A DNA stretch of 64,000 nt, taken from NCBI GenBank assembly GCA_963691705.1, contig OY829543.1:50448564-50512563 (forward strand), given 5' to 3'. This document shows positions 32,918 through 45,082 of this stretch, in pieces (positions within the stretch are counted from its first letter, which is position 1; every line of letters begins with the position of its first letter). Origin of the DNA: Viola odorata (lineage: Eukaryota; Streptophyta; Magnoliopsida; Malpighiales; Violaceae). The notes beneath the pieces are model-generated. The model was not told the DNA's origin, ran no database searches, and worked only from the letters and a program-made list of their open reading frames with translations. Position numbers and translations under genes: made by a program.

Positions 32918-34683
32918 TGATAACGCGCTTGTCGAGGGCACGATCAAACAAATTATTACAACTTATCACATGTAACAAAATAGATTGAAGACAGTGGCAA
33001 GAGGATCGATCCACAGAGATTGGTGAAGACTTACACTAGACAAGGCCAGATTTATAAAATAAAACAATAAAAGAAACAAAACAGAATTCAAGGGCTGGAT
33101 GGAGAGAAACTGGGTCTTGAATGTATTCGGGGGAGAAAAGCACAAAACAAAAATACGAAAAGTAACACTCGGGGGGTTTTACTTGACTAAAACAAGTCAG
33201 CCAAGAGAGTTTGGGAGCTAACAATCGTTATCTAGGAAAGCAGTATTCGGGGTCCCGAATGTCACGTTCGAGGTCCCGAATGGTAAAATAAGCAAGTCAG
33301 CAAATGATTCCAGAAATAAATAAACATAGGAGAAACGAACACGAACAATCAATTAGAGAGGGATTCTTAGCAAAGGCACTCTGGGTTACATTCGGGACCA
33401 GATCGTCATCAGCTCAAGGGTATTCTATTCAAGATATCATAGAAATGACATGGGGACCAGATTCCTCGGATATCCCCTACTTTTCTCTTAAGAGAAACTA
33501 CCCCCCGTTTCCACATATGAGGTAGTCTTGACAGTTTGCCATCCCTCTAGGCACGAATGCGGGAGGGCCATACTCAAACTGCCCATGAAGCTAAGAAAAG
33601 ACAGATCTAGAGCTAAAGTCCCTCAGTTTGTCAGGCTCGTGACCCAGCCCTAATCAACTACCCAACCTATCTATTCAAGACCACTTTGACACAGTCAAGA
33701 CTAAACAGATGCCTACTTACTCATGCAATTTTCCTTCCGTATTCATCACATAAATGGCAGCCTTTACACAAGATAATTATCAGTTGATCAAGCCTCAAAT
33801 TAAATCATGCAAAGATATAATTAAACCGATGAATAGTTGAATATAGCATCAAGAATATTTTAAGCACATTAAGGCCTCGAATCTGCCCCTGCAACCCTTG
33901 AATCAGCCTTGCCAAGAACTAGGAATTTAGCTACTCATGCTTAAAGATAAATAAATAACAATTAAAGAAAGCATAACAAGTAAATAAATAGATGAAGGGA
34001 AGAAGACTTTGTTACTAAAAATCCGTTTGAAGCCCGGCGGCAAGGTTGAAGATGAGCTAACAAGAACTAGAGAGATAAACTAGAGAGAAGTCTAAGAAAA
34101 CTAAAACTACATGATCATGGATAATCCAAGATGTCCTAAACTACTCTTAGATGCCCTTTATATACTAGAGCTCTAAGCACAAAATATCTTCAGCCTAAAA
34201 CTAGGGACAAAATGCATTAATTGAAAGCCTAAGAAAGTGGATCCATGTTCCTTAAAGCACAAAGCTGAAAAAGCATAAAGCTGTCTGATTTTTCCAGCTT
34301 TGGGCAGGTCTGGACTGGGCTCAAGGGCTGACTTGGTCAGAGCAGTAGGTATTTGGTGGTCAGTGCAGACTGCAGAAACAGTGTCAGAGGAGGCACATGG
34401 AAGCTCTGGCGAGATGACACGTGGAAATGTCATTCTTCGCCCTTCGGGGTCCCGAATGGGGAATCCGATTCGGGACCTTGAACGCTGGTTCGGACTCGGG
34501 ACCTCAACTTTGGGTCTTAAAGCTCAAAACTGCACAAAATGCCCCAAAAATGCATCTTTTCGCATAAACTCCCATTTTAGGCCTAAATCTGCAAAAGTAA
34601 TGAAAACAAGGGTAAATTAGCAGAATCATGCCTTAAATGGGTGAGAAAATGGAGGGAAAATCATGCATAAAAACATGCTATCA
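32918..34683 (-). repeat. LTR of D (1766 bp)
   Basis: Minus strand starts TGATAGCATG and ends GCGTTATCA. It has a TATA-like TATATAAAG near 34156-34165 (minus) and the U5 motif CTCTGTGGATCGATCC (32998-33020). Confidence 0.8.
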
Positions 34684-34867
34684 GAAGGCATTGAAAAATG
34701 TCAAAGCTCATTTTTCAAGGAAGTTGTCCTTTGTGTTTACAATTTCCCCTTTGCAATTTACATTTCTGTGATTTATGTTTTCGCAATTTTCATTTCCGCA
34801 GTTTTACATTTCAGGTGCAACGAGACTTGTAAACTTGGGGGCAAGCAAGTGAAGTGACGACCAAAAG
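34684..34867 (+). repeat. Right copy of 184-bp direct repeat flanking D
   Basis: Copy of 32174-32357 with one substitution (34801). After it the K sequence continues (GAAGGTGTTGG..). Confidence 0.92.
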
Positions 34868-36768
34868 AAGGTGTTGGAAAATGCCAAAACTCATTTTTCA
34901 GGTAAGCTGTCCTTTACCTTTGGCAATTTCCCTTTCCGCAATTTACGTTTCCGTAATTAATGTTTTCGCAATTTATATTTCCGCAATTTACATTGTCCAT
35001 AATTTTAGAAATTTCTACGATTTGCGTTGTTACAAATATGCGCGTGTAACGTTTAGTTTTCTCAAAAAACAATTTATCTTAGTACATGTACTACTTGGGC
35101 TAAAAAGAAGGAAAACAAAAAAAATCCCACATTTTTTGAAACCTTTTAAATCAAAGCATTCATCATTTTGCGTTCATTAGAAATTGTATGAGCATACGAG
35201 ATTTTGTCTGTTAACTCTTATATCCATGACACATTTAGATGTAAGCAGTCACAAACATATCCCTGTGAGTATTTTAGGCCTTCACGCCTTGGTTCTTTCA
35301 TGAGTGTAAAATGCTAAACTAGGTGCTAGTTAGATTTGCATAATATCCAGGGTACATGAACTATCAGACATGGGATAGCGGTAAGATGACGGGGGACTTT
35401 TCTTTGCTCTTCTTCAACATTTTCATTTTTTAACCTTTTTACCCCCAAAACACATATTTTGTACACCATGTACAACTCTATCAAACACCCAAAAGCCTTT
35501 TAACCAAGTGAGTTAGTGCTCGACTGGGACCGCTAAATTGGAGTTACACGTCAAGAAAGGGGATGACAAGGGAACCCTTAGAGGACCACTGACGAATCAA
35601 CGTCAAAAGAAGGTCAAATAAAACAAGACATGGAGGCCTCTGCCAAAGACAGAGAGGAGGATAGACCAAACAAAAATTGCACTTGCTTCACTTGCTATTA
35701 GTAACTACAAGAAAAAAGAGGGGAAACAAAAGAGAGAAAACAAAAAGAAAAAAAGAAAAAAAAGAGAGAGAGAGAGAGGGGAAATAAGGAAAGAGAAAAA
35801 TGAAAAAGGGAAAAAGAGAAGAAAGAAATACAAAGAAAAGGCGTCTCAAGAACCACCAAACCAATAAAAACGGAAGCAAGTGCAAAAAAGAAAAGAAAAA
35901 GAGAAGTCAATCAAGATCGCAAGGATGACCATGAAGAAGAACGCCTCAACAAAAGAAGAAAAATTCATGTACTTTGCTCTTCGCCACAATCAAATGGTCG
36001 AGCATCGTTCACCACAATTTGTCCTCATCGTAATTAGTCGTCGAGCACAAAACTCATAAAACTTTCGCCTAAAAGCACAATACCTTTCTACAAATTCCTT
36101 TTTTTTCTCCCTCGCAAAGTCCTTTTAATTATTAGCAGGCCCATGCATGTGCATCTTCATTTGAAGTCTATTCACTCGTATTGACATTGAAAATTTAATT
36201 TTTGTGCTATGTTTATTACATTTTTAAGAGTGTAAACACATAGCCCTGTTTTCTGAGCGTGAGCGCATACACTAATATCTAATGAGGATTGCTTACGGCT
36301 ACATGTCATGGGAAAGTCTTGTTCTTGAGGTCGTTATTTCCTGAACAAGATGTAGACGTTATCTAGACTTGAATCAATCATGTTCATATAACGAAATTTG
36401 GACGAACGTTTTATCTAAAAAGAATGCTTGAATTTATCTTCTTAAAACAAAAAAATCATTTTCATTCAAAACAAAAAAAACTTGGGGGCAAGACATGGGT
36501 TAAATGTAGGAATATTTGATATTTCTCACATAGGTCGTTTGCTCTCTCTTTTTCTATCTGTTGCTGCTTCGTGTTTGCTTCCTTCCCATTTGCAGGATAC
36601 ATATACACTTTGATGGAATCACATCAACCTATGGGTCTTCGATGAAGAAATCGTTGTAATGCCCTCATCTTGGATTTTCATCAAAATCCAATCAATAATC
36701 GAATGGAGTACGTTACCACTCCCCAATTAATTTCATACGGCGATCCATTTCTCCCACCATCAAATCAA

Positions 36769-36884
36769 CCTCTGACAATTGTGGTATCCCCGTTCGAATG
36801 TCAAATTTACATTTTCTGCATCGACCTCCGACAATTGCGGTATCCCTGTTCGGGTGTCAAATTTACATTTTCTGCATCCACCTC
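36769..36884 (+). repeat. Tandem 56-bp repeat at the A2 junction
   Basis: Units starting CCTCTGACAATT / CCTCCGACAATT begin at 36769 and 36825. A third start, CCTCTGA, at 36881 runs into the A2 LTR. Confidence 0.75.
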
Positions 36885-38449
36885 TGATAGCACGTTTCAT
36901 GGTCTCAATTTTACCCTCTTTTCTAGCCCTTTTAAGGGCTGGAACTTGCTATTTGACCCTTATTCCAATCTTATTTGCAGATTAGCGTCAAAAGAGGGAA
37001 AATATCAAAAAGAAGCAATTTTGGAGCATTTCTGAGGAATTCCAGTTTCAAGGCCTAGAAGACAGAACGTTGTCAAGACCTTGACACGAACCAGACCAGT
37101 GTGATGTCTCAAGGCCTCGATAGTTCTGCATCTTCCTTAGAACAAAACTGAAGAAAAATATCTTCAAAGATCCGTACGGGATCCTATGCGCTTCTAGAAG
37201 ACATCAGGCGTGTCAGGAATCCCAGAATATTCCCTTTGCAAGGACATGTGCTGTCACGACCTCACTGCTCCTTTCTCTCCCTTAGCTGTTTTGTCCCTAG
37301 CTAGTATTAGGCTATATAAGCATAGTGTTAGGGTTTTTGTAAGGGACGACTGTCCTAGGATATTTTCAGACATCAATTTCAGCTCTTATTTTTTGGGGAT
37401 CTTCTCCTCTTGTCATCAAGAACAGCCTTTGTTTCAAGCTTTCTCCTTGATTATTAATTAATCTATCGGTTACTTCTACTCCCTTTTTATTATCTTTGTT
37501 ATTGCATGAATATTAATATCTACTGTTTATATTATAGTATGAGTAGCTAAACACCCCCTTCTTAGTGAAGGGTGTTTCAAGGGTTGTAGGGTTCGGCTAA
37601 GAGGTCTAATGCATGCTTAATATATTCTCTTGCAACACATGATTGTTTACCGTTTTAATTCATTGTTTGTTTAGAAATGTTAAGAGTCTGATCACCTGTT
37701 GATATTTCTACATGAGTAGTGTCATTTCCAGGGTTATACCTGACGCGAAGCCCTGGAATAGTAGTAGACACCTAGTAGAGGTAGCGCGAGAGACCTCTGT
37801 CTAGGGGTAAACAATTATCTAGGGTATGGGATACGGGTCTGACAAGCCGAGCTATCACGCCCTAGATCTGTCTTACCTCCCCTTCATGGGCTTTCTGAGT
37901 TTGGCCTCCCCGCATTCGTGCCTGGGAGGATGGCGGAACGTCAAGGTCACCTCATATGTGGAAACGGGGGGTGACTTTTATCTAAGAAGGTAAGCAGGGG
38001 ATGCGGCATAGAAACGCGGTCCCTGTAGCAGGTTTGTACCTGAGTCTAGAATATCTCCGTGCCGATGACTAGCCAACCTAGAAAACAACCCAAAGGAACA
38101 CCTTTTGCTAAGATCTCTTCCTATCTGGTTAATATCTCCTTTATTACTTTTCTGGTCCTCGATCTGTTTATATTTCTTGCCCTGGATTACATCTTATTTT
38201 CGTGCCCTAGATAGTTACTTTACAATTCTGTTTTGTTAGCCCCCATACTTTACGTTGATTAATTCATTAATCAGCATAACCCCCCCTCTTAGTGTTACTT
38301 GGTTTCAATCTATCGCATATTGCCTTGTCATACATCTTTATTAACGTTTTATTCCTTCAATCTCTGTAGTTCGACCCTGTCTTGCCCTGTACACATTAAT
38401 TTGTGCATCTAGGCACCAGGAAAATATTAGTATATTTGAGTGACGATCA
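36885..38449 (+). repeat. A2 5' LTR (1565 bp)
   Basis: Starts TGATAGCACG and ends GACGATCA. TATA box TATATAA at 37313-37319. Aligned with the A1 3' LTR; its last 40 bases (ACCAGGAAAATATTAG..) differ from those of A1 and of the A2 3' LTR. Confidence 0.85.
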
Positions 38450-38454
38450 AATTT

Positions 38455-38474
38455 TGGTGTCGTTGCCGGGGATT
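38455..38474 (+). other. Primer binding site of A2, decayed tRNA-Asp type
   Basis: TGGTGTCGTTGCCGGGGATT differs from the A1 site by two C-to-T changes. Confidence 0.75.
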
Positions 38475-38505
38475 GAATGATACTAATTCTGTTTTTATTT
38501 TTTGT

Positions 38506-41205
38506 ATGACCAGGAGATCTGCCCCCGATCTACTCCCTCTAGACCTCGAGTTGACCAGAACAGAAAGAGGACTTCATAGGCAAGCCCGAGGAACATCTGC
38601 TCATCGTAGAGTAATCCCACATCCTGCCCTCGACGGATCCCCTTCCAATCTGCCTGACCAGGAACACCAGTTTTTCGTAGACCTAACCTTCCTTCATCGT
38701 GACCCTGACTATCCCATACCAAATCATTTCGATTTTCCAGCAATGAAAGACCTAGACAACCATGACAACCGTGAGCGTCGTGAGAATCAACCACCACCGC
38801 CACCCCCAGATCAACAAACCATTGATAATTTCCATGCAACCCCCGATATGGCAAGTAGCTGCATTGACTGGCCCAACGTCCCTCATGACTGGACTCTAAA
38901 GTCAGCCGTACTTCATCATCTGCCCACTTTTCGGGGGGTAGCCAAGGAAAATGCTCTTCGTCATCTCCAACAACTCCACTCTATTTGCGAGGCCATGAAA
39001 CCCGCCAACGTCAGCATTGAGCAAGCCAAGCTGCATGCATTCCAGTGGTCTCTCAAAGATGATACCCTCGACTGGTATTATGACCTTCCCGCAAGATCCA
39101 TTCGTTCTTGGGCAGACATGTCAAAAATCTTCACTGAGAAGTACTATCCGACTTCTATCTCCAACACCACGTGTAAGCAACTCGTCTCCATAGTTCAGAA
39201 GAAAGAGGAGACTCTAGCCCAGTACAATGAGAGGTTCCAGAAGATGCAATCTAGCTGTCCAGCCCACAACCTTACCGAGCACGCCCTGGTTCAGTATTTT
39301 TGTGAAGGCCTCAAAGCTCATGATAAGGTGTTGCTCAATGCAGCTGCCAACGGATCTCTGACCGCTCTCACCCCAACAGCCACTCGAGCAACAATAGAGC
39401 TCATGGCCAAGAATGCCTCTGACAACCTTGCCAGCAATCCAGGTCAGGATGTCCAAGTGGCTGCCCTACAAAATCAGATATCATCTCTCACCGGAATGTT
39501 TCAGAACTTTATGGCCGGACAACCCGCACCTGTCAAGGCCTGCCAAATATGCAATTTTGTGGATCACCCCACAGATGCATGTCCCCATATTCCGGATGAA
39601 ATACAAGTGAATGTTGCTGGCCAATTTATTCCAGCCCCTTACGGTCAAAACTACCACCAAGGCTGGAAATAGCAAAATCCAAGATGGGTTTCGAACCCTC
39701 AACTTTCGGGACCTAGCCATCAACAACACCAGAACCCCTATGGAAACCCCCCTCCTAACATGCCGAATTTCAGACCTCGACCCACATACCATCAGAACCA
39801 GTATCAACATCAACCACCTCAGGACCAGACTTTTGTCCATACCCCGACTGCTGAAGCCCCCAGGAATCCCGAGCAGCAGAAAGAAATAGATGAGCTTAAG
39901 AGGCAAATGAGTGCCATGACTGCCAAAATGCAAGAGTTAACAAATCATGGCAGATTACCACCTCAGATCGAAACGAATCCGAAGCACAATGTCTGTGCAG
40001 TAACTTTGCGTAGTGGAACGACCTTGAAACCACCTGAGCTTCCAACCCAAGATGTTGAAAATTCTCCAGAGGCCGAGATTCAGCCTAAACCTAGGACGAA
40101 GCTCCCCAAAGTCCTTAGATTCGTAGAGGTCAAGGAGGACAGAATCCGCTCTCCTAGAGGCTCACCACGGAATGACCTCAACCCATTAGAATTTACTCAA
40201 GAGTACATTCATAAGATTCTCGAGCCCCCGTTCCCTCACAGATTGGTCAAGGCCAAGAAAGATGAAGAGGATCGCTATATCTTTGAAATGTTCAGTAAAG
40301 TGGTTGTTAACGCCACTCTTCTCCAGGCCGTGAAGAATGTCCCTCGCTATGCCAAATTCCTGAAGCAATTATGCATGAACAAAAACAAGTTCGCCGAAGT
40401 TAACAAGATCAGCGTATGGGCCAACGCTTCTGCACATATCCAGCGTCGAATCCCTCCGAAATGCAAAGACCAAGGCATGTTCATTATTCCCTATTGAATT
40501 GGCACAATCGATATTAGCAAGGCCATGTGTGATCTAGGAGCAGGAATTAATGTCATGCCTTTGATCATTTACCACAGTCTAGGCCTCGAGCCTCTCGTGC
40601 CTACAGACCTTGCCATCCAGCTCGCTAATCGTTCTATCATCTACCCCGAGGGGATTATCAAGGATGTCCTAGTCCAAGTGGGAGAATTCTTGTTCCCTAT
40701 GGATTTCTATGTGATTGCAATGGAGAACGAAGACTCCACCAAGTCTACAGATGTTCTTCTAGGCCTCCCATTTTTGGCCACAGCCCGAGCAAAGATTGAT
40801 GTTCATGATGCCACCATCTCTCTCAAATTTGATGGAGAGATCATCAAATTCAATATGCTAGAACCCATGCGATACCCCTCTGAATTCTCTAGTATGAATT
40901 ATGTTGATATTGTTGACCCCATTATAGGGGAGATTGATGAAATATATTCTACTGACCCCTTGCAGTCTGCCCTTGACAGGAGTCTGACATCCGCTCTTCT
41001 AGATGTCGTGGCCTCGACACTTCCCATTCCACCTGAATTACACTCTGTCGTCGCTGCCCTAGAAGAATGCGTTGTTACTCAGCATGAGTCTCCGAAGCAG
41101 TCTCCTGAATATCCAAGCCATGTTAAGTTATTTCCCTCTATTGATCAGGCTCCAGCCCTCGATCTGAAGCCATTGCCTTCCCATTTGAAGTATGCTTATC
41201 TAGGC
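38506..41205 (+). pseudogene. Athila gag-protease (A2), two in-frame stops
   Basis: One frame from the ATG at 38506 (MTRRSAPD, as in A1). Gag core about residues 120-300 (TFRGVAKENALRHLQQLHSI.., DDTLDWYYDLPARSIRSW). Zinc-knuckle-like CQICNFVDHPTDAC near 39541. Then a Gln/Pro-rich linker and NVCAVTLRSG. Aspartic protease region from about 40525 with DLGAGINVMP and VLLGLPFLATA. Stops interrupt it at 39670-39672 (TAG) and 40495-40497 (TGA). The conserved YAYLG at its end is split by the 47-bp insertion at 41206. Gag would form the particle and the protease would cut the polyprotein; this copy cannot make it. Confidence 0.8.
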
Positions 41206-41252
41206 ACCAGGAAAATATTAGTATATTTGAGTGACGATCAAATTTTCTAGGC
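41206..41252 (+). other. 47-bp templated insertion of LTR-end/primer-site sequence in pol
   Basis: Positions 41198-41246 equal 38407-38455 (LTR end plus six following bases) exactly over 49 bp. The hexamer CTAGGC flanks the insert (41200-41205, 41247-41252). Removing 47 bp restores the normal Athila reading ..YAYLG then PDNFLPVIISNKL. Confidence 0.85.
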
Positions 41253-41934
41253 CCCGATAACTTTTTGCCCGTCATTATCTCCAACAAGCTCAAAAACCCC
41301 GAGGAATCCGAGCTGGTTTCCTTGCTGAAGAACTTCAAACAAGCCATAGGATGGACCATTGTGGACATCAAGGGCTTGTCCCCAGCGTTAGAAGACGCGA
41401 GCAAGACCATCTGCCAGCCCCAGCGTCGACTGAATCCACCAATGATGGAAGTGGTAAAGAAGGAGATTCTTAAGTTGTTAGATGCGGGAGTTATCTACCC
41501 CATCTCAAATAGTCCATGGGTCAGCCCTATCCAGGTCGTACCCAAGAAAACAGGCATAACCATCACCATCGGTCAAGATGGCGAATCCATTCCTACCCGG
41601 ATCCAGAATGGGTGGAGAGTGTGTATTGACTACCGCCGATTGAATGCCGCTACCAGGAAAGATCATTTTCCCCTGCCCTTCATCGATCAGATGCTAGAAC
41701 GTCTCACCGGGAAGACCCACTATTGCTGTCTAGACGGTTACTCCGGTTTCCATCAAATCCCAGTTGCTCCTGAAGACCAGGAAAATACCACCTTTACCTA
41801 CCCTTTTGGGACCTTCGCATATAGATGCATGCCCTTTGGCCTGTGTAACGCCCCTGCCACTTTTCAACGTTGTATGGTCAGCATTTTCTCTGAGCTAGTT
41901 GAGGATGGAATCGAGGTCTTCATGGAGCATTTTG
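41253..41934 (+). pseudogene. Athila reverse transcriptase, N-terminal part (A2)
   Basis: Opens with LPVIISNKLK and the pre-RT sequence IGWTIVDIKGLSP. RT motifs follow: WVSPIQVVPKKTG, WRVCIDYRRLNAATRKDHFPLPF, LDGYSGFHQIPVAPED and MPFGLCNAPATFQRCM. It ends at GIEVFM, directly before the catalytic Asp pair, where reversed element H begins. The missing about 45 residues include the active site; homology resumes at about 46680. Confidence 0.85.
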
Positions 41935-42405
41935 TTCCAGCGCCTTACTAACCTCTTCAACCTTCTCTCTGAGGTGATTAACCAATTCTTTCCATGACAT
42001 CTCCTCTAAGGTTTCATCATTGGCTTTTAAGCCAACCGGGGGCTTCCTTGGAACGAAAGTTGGTGGTGTCTCCATCCTCTCGTACCTAACATTCTGCCCT
42101 AGCCTCTCATAAGCTCTCTCATGCGCAACCTCCTCATACAAACTCTCACATTGTGACTGGCGTTCAGGTCTACTTACATGCCAAGGTGGTTCACGTTCCA
42201 ATCTATCTGCGTGCCAATAGGGCTTGCGTTCTGCTCTATCTTCGAACCATGGTAGTGCATTCCCTTGCTCGCTTGCGTGCCATGATGTCTCACGCTTGTG
42301 TATCCTTGGCTCATGTCTTGGGCTAGACATAGCAAACTCATGTTGGCCCCTTCTCCCCCTGTCCACTGCCTCATACCTCGCTCTCTCCATAGATGATATT
42401 GACAT
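41935..42405 (-). pseudogene. Gag-like N-terminal ORF of H, truncated
   Basis: About 155 codons starting MSISSMERARYEAVDRGRRG. It is very rich in Arg, Glu, His and Trp with a repeating pattern (REPPWHVSRPERQ, RKPYWHADRLE), then a helical segment KELVNHLREKVEEVSKALEQ. It stops where A2 RT sequence begins. It resembles the front of a retroelement gag, but I recognise no domain. Confidence 0.45.
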
Positions 42406-43190
42406 GACTTAAAAATCACGTTTTTCGCTCACAGCTTGTTTCTGCAACTTGCAAAATCAATATCTTCCACGCCTGACCTCCGAATTAAGCGATTCTTCTT
42501 GCAGTAGATCCGTAAAAGCTCCAAATATGTTGTGTAAAGATTTCATAATTTTCTGGACTGGCCTCCTATATATTGATTTTGTGTTTCGGTTCTAGAATTT
42601 TCTGACTCTAAGAAACAACGACTAAAGGAACACGTCTTGGGACTTTGGCTGTAACTTTTGACTCCGGTGTCCGAATCACTTGATTCTTTTTGATTCAGAT
42701 TCCTAACAGACATAGCTTTCCAACAGACTATCTTTAACTGAAATCTGACTTCAACAAGTATGTATTGAAATACGATTTTGACACTGACACTTTTGGTGGA
42801 CTATTTTTGGTGACACTTTGATGACACTTTGGGGGACTGATTTTTGTGACTCTATTTTGACACTTTGGGGACTGATTTTTGTGACTCTATTTTGACAGTT
42901 TGGGGACTGAGTTTTGTGACTCTATTTTGACACTTTGGGGGACTGATTTTTGTGACTCTATTTGGTAGACATAAGACAAACAAATCGGACTAGATTTGTC
43001 TAAATAAAAACACAAACGCAAAGGAAAACTTGATTTAGAAAATTGATTTCTAAACCGACTCAACAAAAAAAAACAAAAAAAACTAAATGGGTGAAGGGTG
43101 ATTGACTCCGGACTAGAGTAAATCGACACAATGATTTAATGAAAACAAATAACGTACCAAACTTGAACGGCCTTTCGCTCCGCTACCAAC
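42406..43190 (-). other. Leader of H with tandem repeat
   Basis: Non-coding. It holds four about 35-bp tandem units beginning TGACACTTTGGGG at 42822, 42858, 42893 and 42928 (to 42964). Confidence 0.6.
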
Positions 43191-43695
43191 TGATACGATC
43201 CTCACTAGGCGTGAATCGTTTCTCCTTAAGCGATCGTTGTCTAAGAGTGGATTCGTGCAGAATAGTAACTCAATCTTGCACTGACCCTGTTAGACGTGAT
43301 TATCCAACCAACCCAGCTACGCAATCAAGGATATTGCTCAAACTTCTAACCCTCTAACCCTTGGTGAGGTTAGCAACTTGGATAGGCGAACAATAGAATG
43401 AACTTTCGATTTACTTGAGTTGTTCTTCGAGTGTTCGGACTCAAAGGATTCAAGGTTCTTAGTGAGATCAATTAACGCAAGTGTTTGGCTGAAAAAGATC
43501 TTATTTTATTAAGCCAAGCGGCTGCCTTTAAATAGGCATAAACAATACAAGTTTAACTAAGACTAGAAAACCTATTTTAACTAGAACCCCTAAGTAACTT
43601 CGAAATAGAACTTCTACTAGTCTAATAACTGTAAAAACTAATTAATAAATACAAACAAAGCCTTCTATAACTTCCTAGAAGCATTCTCATCATCA
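43191..43695 (-). repeat. LTR of H (505 bp)
   Basis: Minus strand begins TGATGATGAG and ends CGTATCA next to the primer-like site. Boundaries are read from the TG..CA ends and the flanking coding end. Confidence 0.5.
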
Positions 43696-43770
43696 GGCCA
43701 AGGTTTGGGCCGAATTCTCCAAGTTGCGGGCTGCTCGCGTTCACACTGCGCGCCAAAATGTCTCCCCGCC

Positions 43771-45066
43771 CTAAAGATTCGCCCTCAAATCTGTTCCCTC
43801 AATGGCAACAACACTCTCAAAATTAGAAACAACAAAGGAAACATAAGAATGATAGGAAATACCCAAGGCATCCAACTCGGCGGTGGGGCCTTTGTGTGCT
43901 GCGGTGGTTTGGGCTAAACCAACGTCTCTCATGGCGGCTGACTTGTTGACTTGAGTAGGCAACCAAGGCTGGTGTAAGAACATCCTTCCTCTATCAACAA
44001 CCTTCAAGAACCGCTTCAATCTTTCTAAGTATCCCTTAGTCGCATAAGGAACACTCAAACCTTTCATGTGTACCACGGCTTGCCCTTGTGCTATCATCAA
44101 CTCCTTGTGAACTCTGATACTTCCCAAGTACTCCAAACACCAAGGATTCGATGAACCCATAAATATAAAATCAAAGCCACATTGGTTGCAAGTAAACATA
44201 AGTGAAAATGCACTAAACAACTCAAACTTGCAAACCAACGAATAACACTTCGCTCTCCAAGCTCTCTCATCACTTCTCTCTATCGTAGGTTGTCTCCAAT
44301 AAAGAGATACATAAGGTTATGAGCTCGGTATCCCAAGGTTTCTCCATCCTTGTTGCCTTACATCGCCAAAAAGTCTTTTTCGGCGCTTATACACAAACTC
44401 CATAGATAAACCGTACCAATACCAAATCCTCTCAAGAGACATACTACAACACATACTAGCCATACCAACTTGTAACAAATCACCATAAATATCTCTTGGT
44501 ATAACTATCTCACCTTTCGGCCTAACCAAAACTCAAAATTTCATGCGTTTCCACAAGTACTCCTCAAAAGCAAGTGTTTCGGCCTTAGGCTTTTGCATAG
44601 GACCATCATCAATTAAATTAAATTCAACTCTAGAATCATATGCACTAATGATGTCCACATACCTACACAGTTCCGCTCTAAGAAAGTTTAATCCAACCAC
44701 ACCCTTTCGTCTAAGGCTTGGCGCAATATGCTCCACGGAATTGCTATGTTTCTTCCACCTCAATTGCAGTAGCTTAGGGGACTCATCCTCCTCAATAACT
44801 TCTTTCTTTCTCTGCCCTAAAGAAGATGAAATAGAAGAAGAGAAAACAATTGGATAAGGGTTAGTAAAATTCAATTGCTTCGGCAAAGCTTCACTCTTTT
44901 TGCTAAGAACAATCTCTTGCACTACTAGTGCGTTTTCACTTTCTCTCCCTTCGGAACTCTTACTCAACTCTTCCTTTATATGAGTACAATTCTCTTCTTC
45001 CAACCCATGCTCACTCTTTTCATGGGGGCTGTTTTGTTTATTTATTTTCTCCTTTTTAACTCTCAA
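43771..45066 (-). pseudogene. Coding 3' end of H, several stops
   Basis: Three consecutive minus-strand pieces (45066-44533, 44529-44317, 44238-43771) separated by stops. The first is Lys/Glu/Ser-rich then has LQLRWKKHSNSVEHIAPSLR; the second has IPRDIYGDLLQVGMASMCC; the third ends ESVVAIEGTDLRANL just before the LTR, like the PIDSRPNLF ending of G. They look like the C-terminal part of a retroelement protein. No enzyme motif is visible. Confidence 0.4.
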
Positions 45067-45082
45067 TTTTTCTCTTCCTTCT

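Larger units (their letters stand above)
32358..34683 (-). mobile_element. Reversed Athila-like LTR-gag fragment (D)
   Basis: On the minus strand: a complete LTR (34683-32918), 3 bases, a perfect tRNA-Asp primer site (32914-32896), then a gag-like ORF cut at 32358. The outer LTR end (TGATAGCATG) abuts the right 184-bp repeat exactly, while the inner end is a truncation. There is no second LTR. Confidence 0.75.
31983..36884 (+). mobile_element. Athila-like 3' region and LTR start (K), interrupted by D
   Basis: GCTTCGTGGGAGGCAACACA near 32000 matches the post-pol motif in F (51949-51973). The segment 35215-35400 (TTATATCCATGACAC.., CATGGGATAGCGG) aligns with the A1 3' UTR at 13100-13300. A purine motif ACTTGGGGGC lies at 36479, and an LTR probably starts at 36517 (TGATATTTCTC). 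Tandem about 185-bp units start GTGCAACGAGACTTG (32116, 34815). ORFs at 35688-35910 are low-complexity. The LTR is cut at 36884 by A2. No coding region survives. Confidence 0.5.
41935..45082 (-). mobile_element. Reversed LTR element H, same design as G
   Basis: On the minus strand: coding 3' end (45066-43771, broken), LTR (43695-43191), primer-like site with the same TGGTAGCGGAGC as G, leader (43190-42406), and a gag-like ORF (42405-41935) cut by A2 pol. A further LTR-like end (..GTATCA) at about 46560-46675, beyond B3, may be its other LTR. No RT or integrase is seen. Confidence 0.55.

Noticed and set aside
35688..35910. Phe/Ser/Leu-rich minus-strand ORFs resembling membrane proteins
   Set aside because: They are the complement of a GA-rich low-complexity run.
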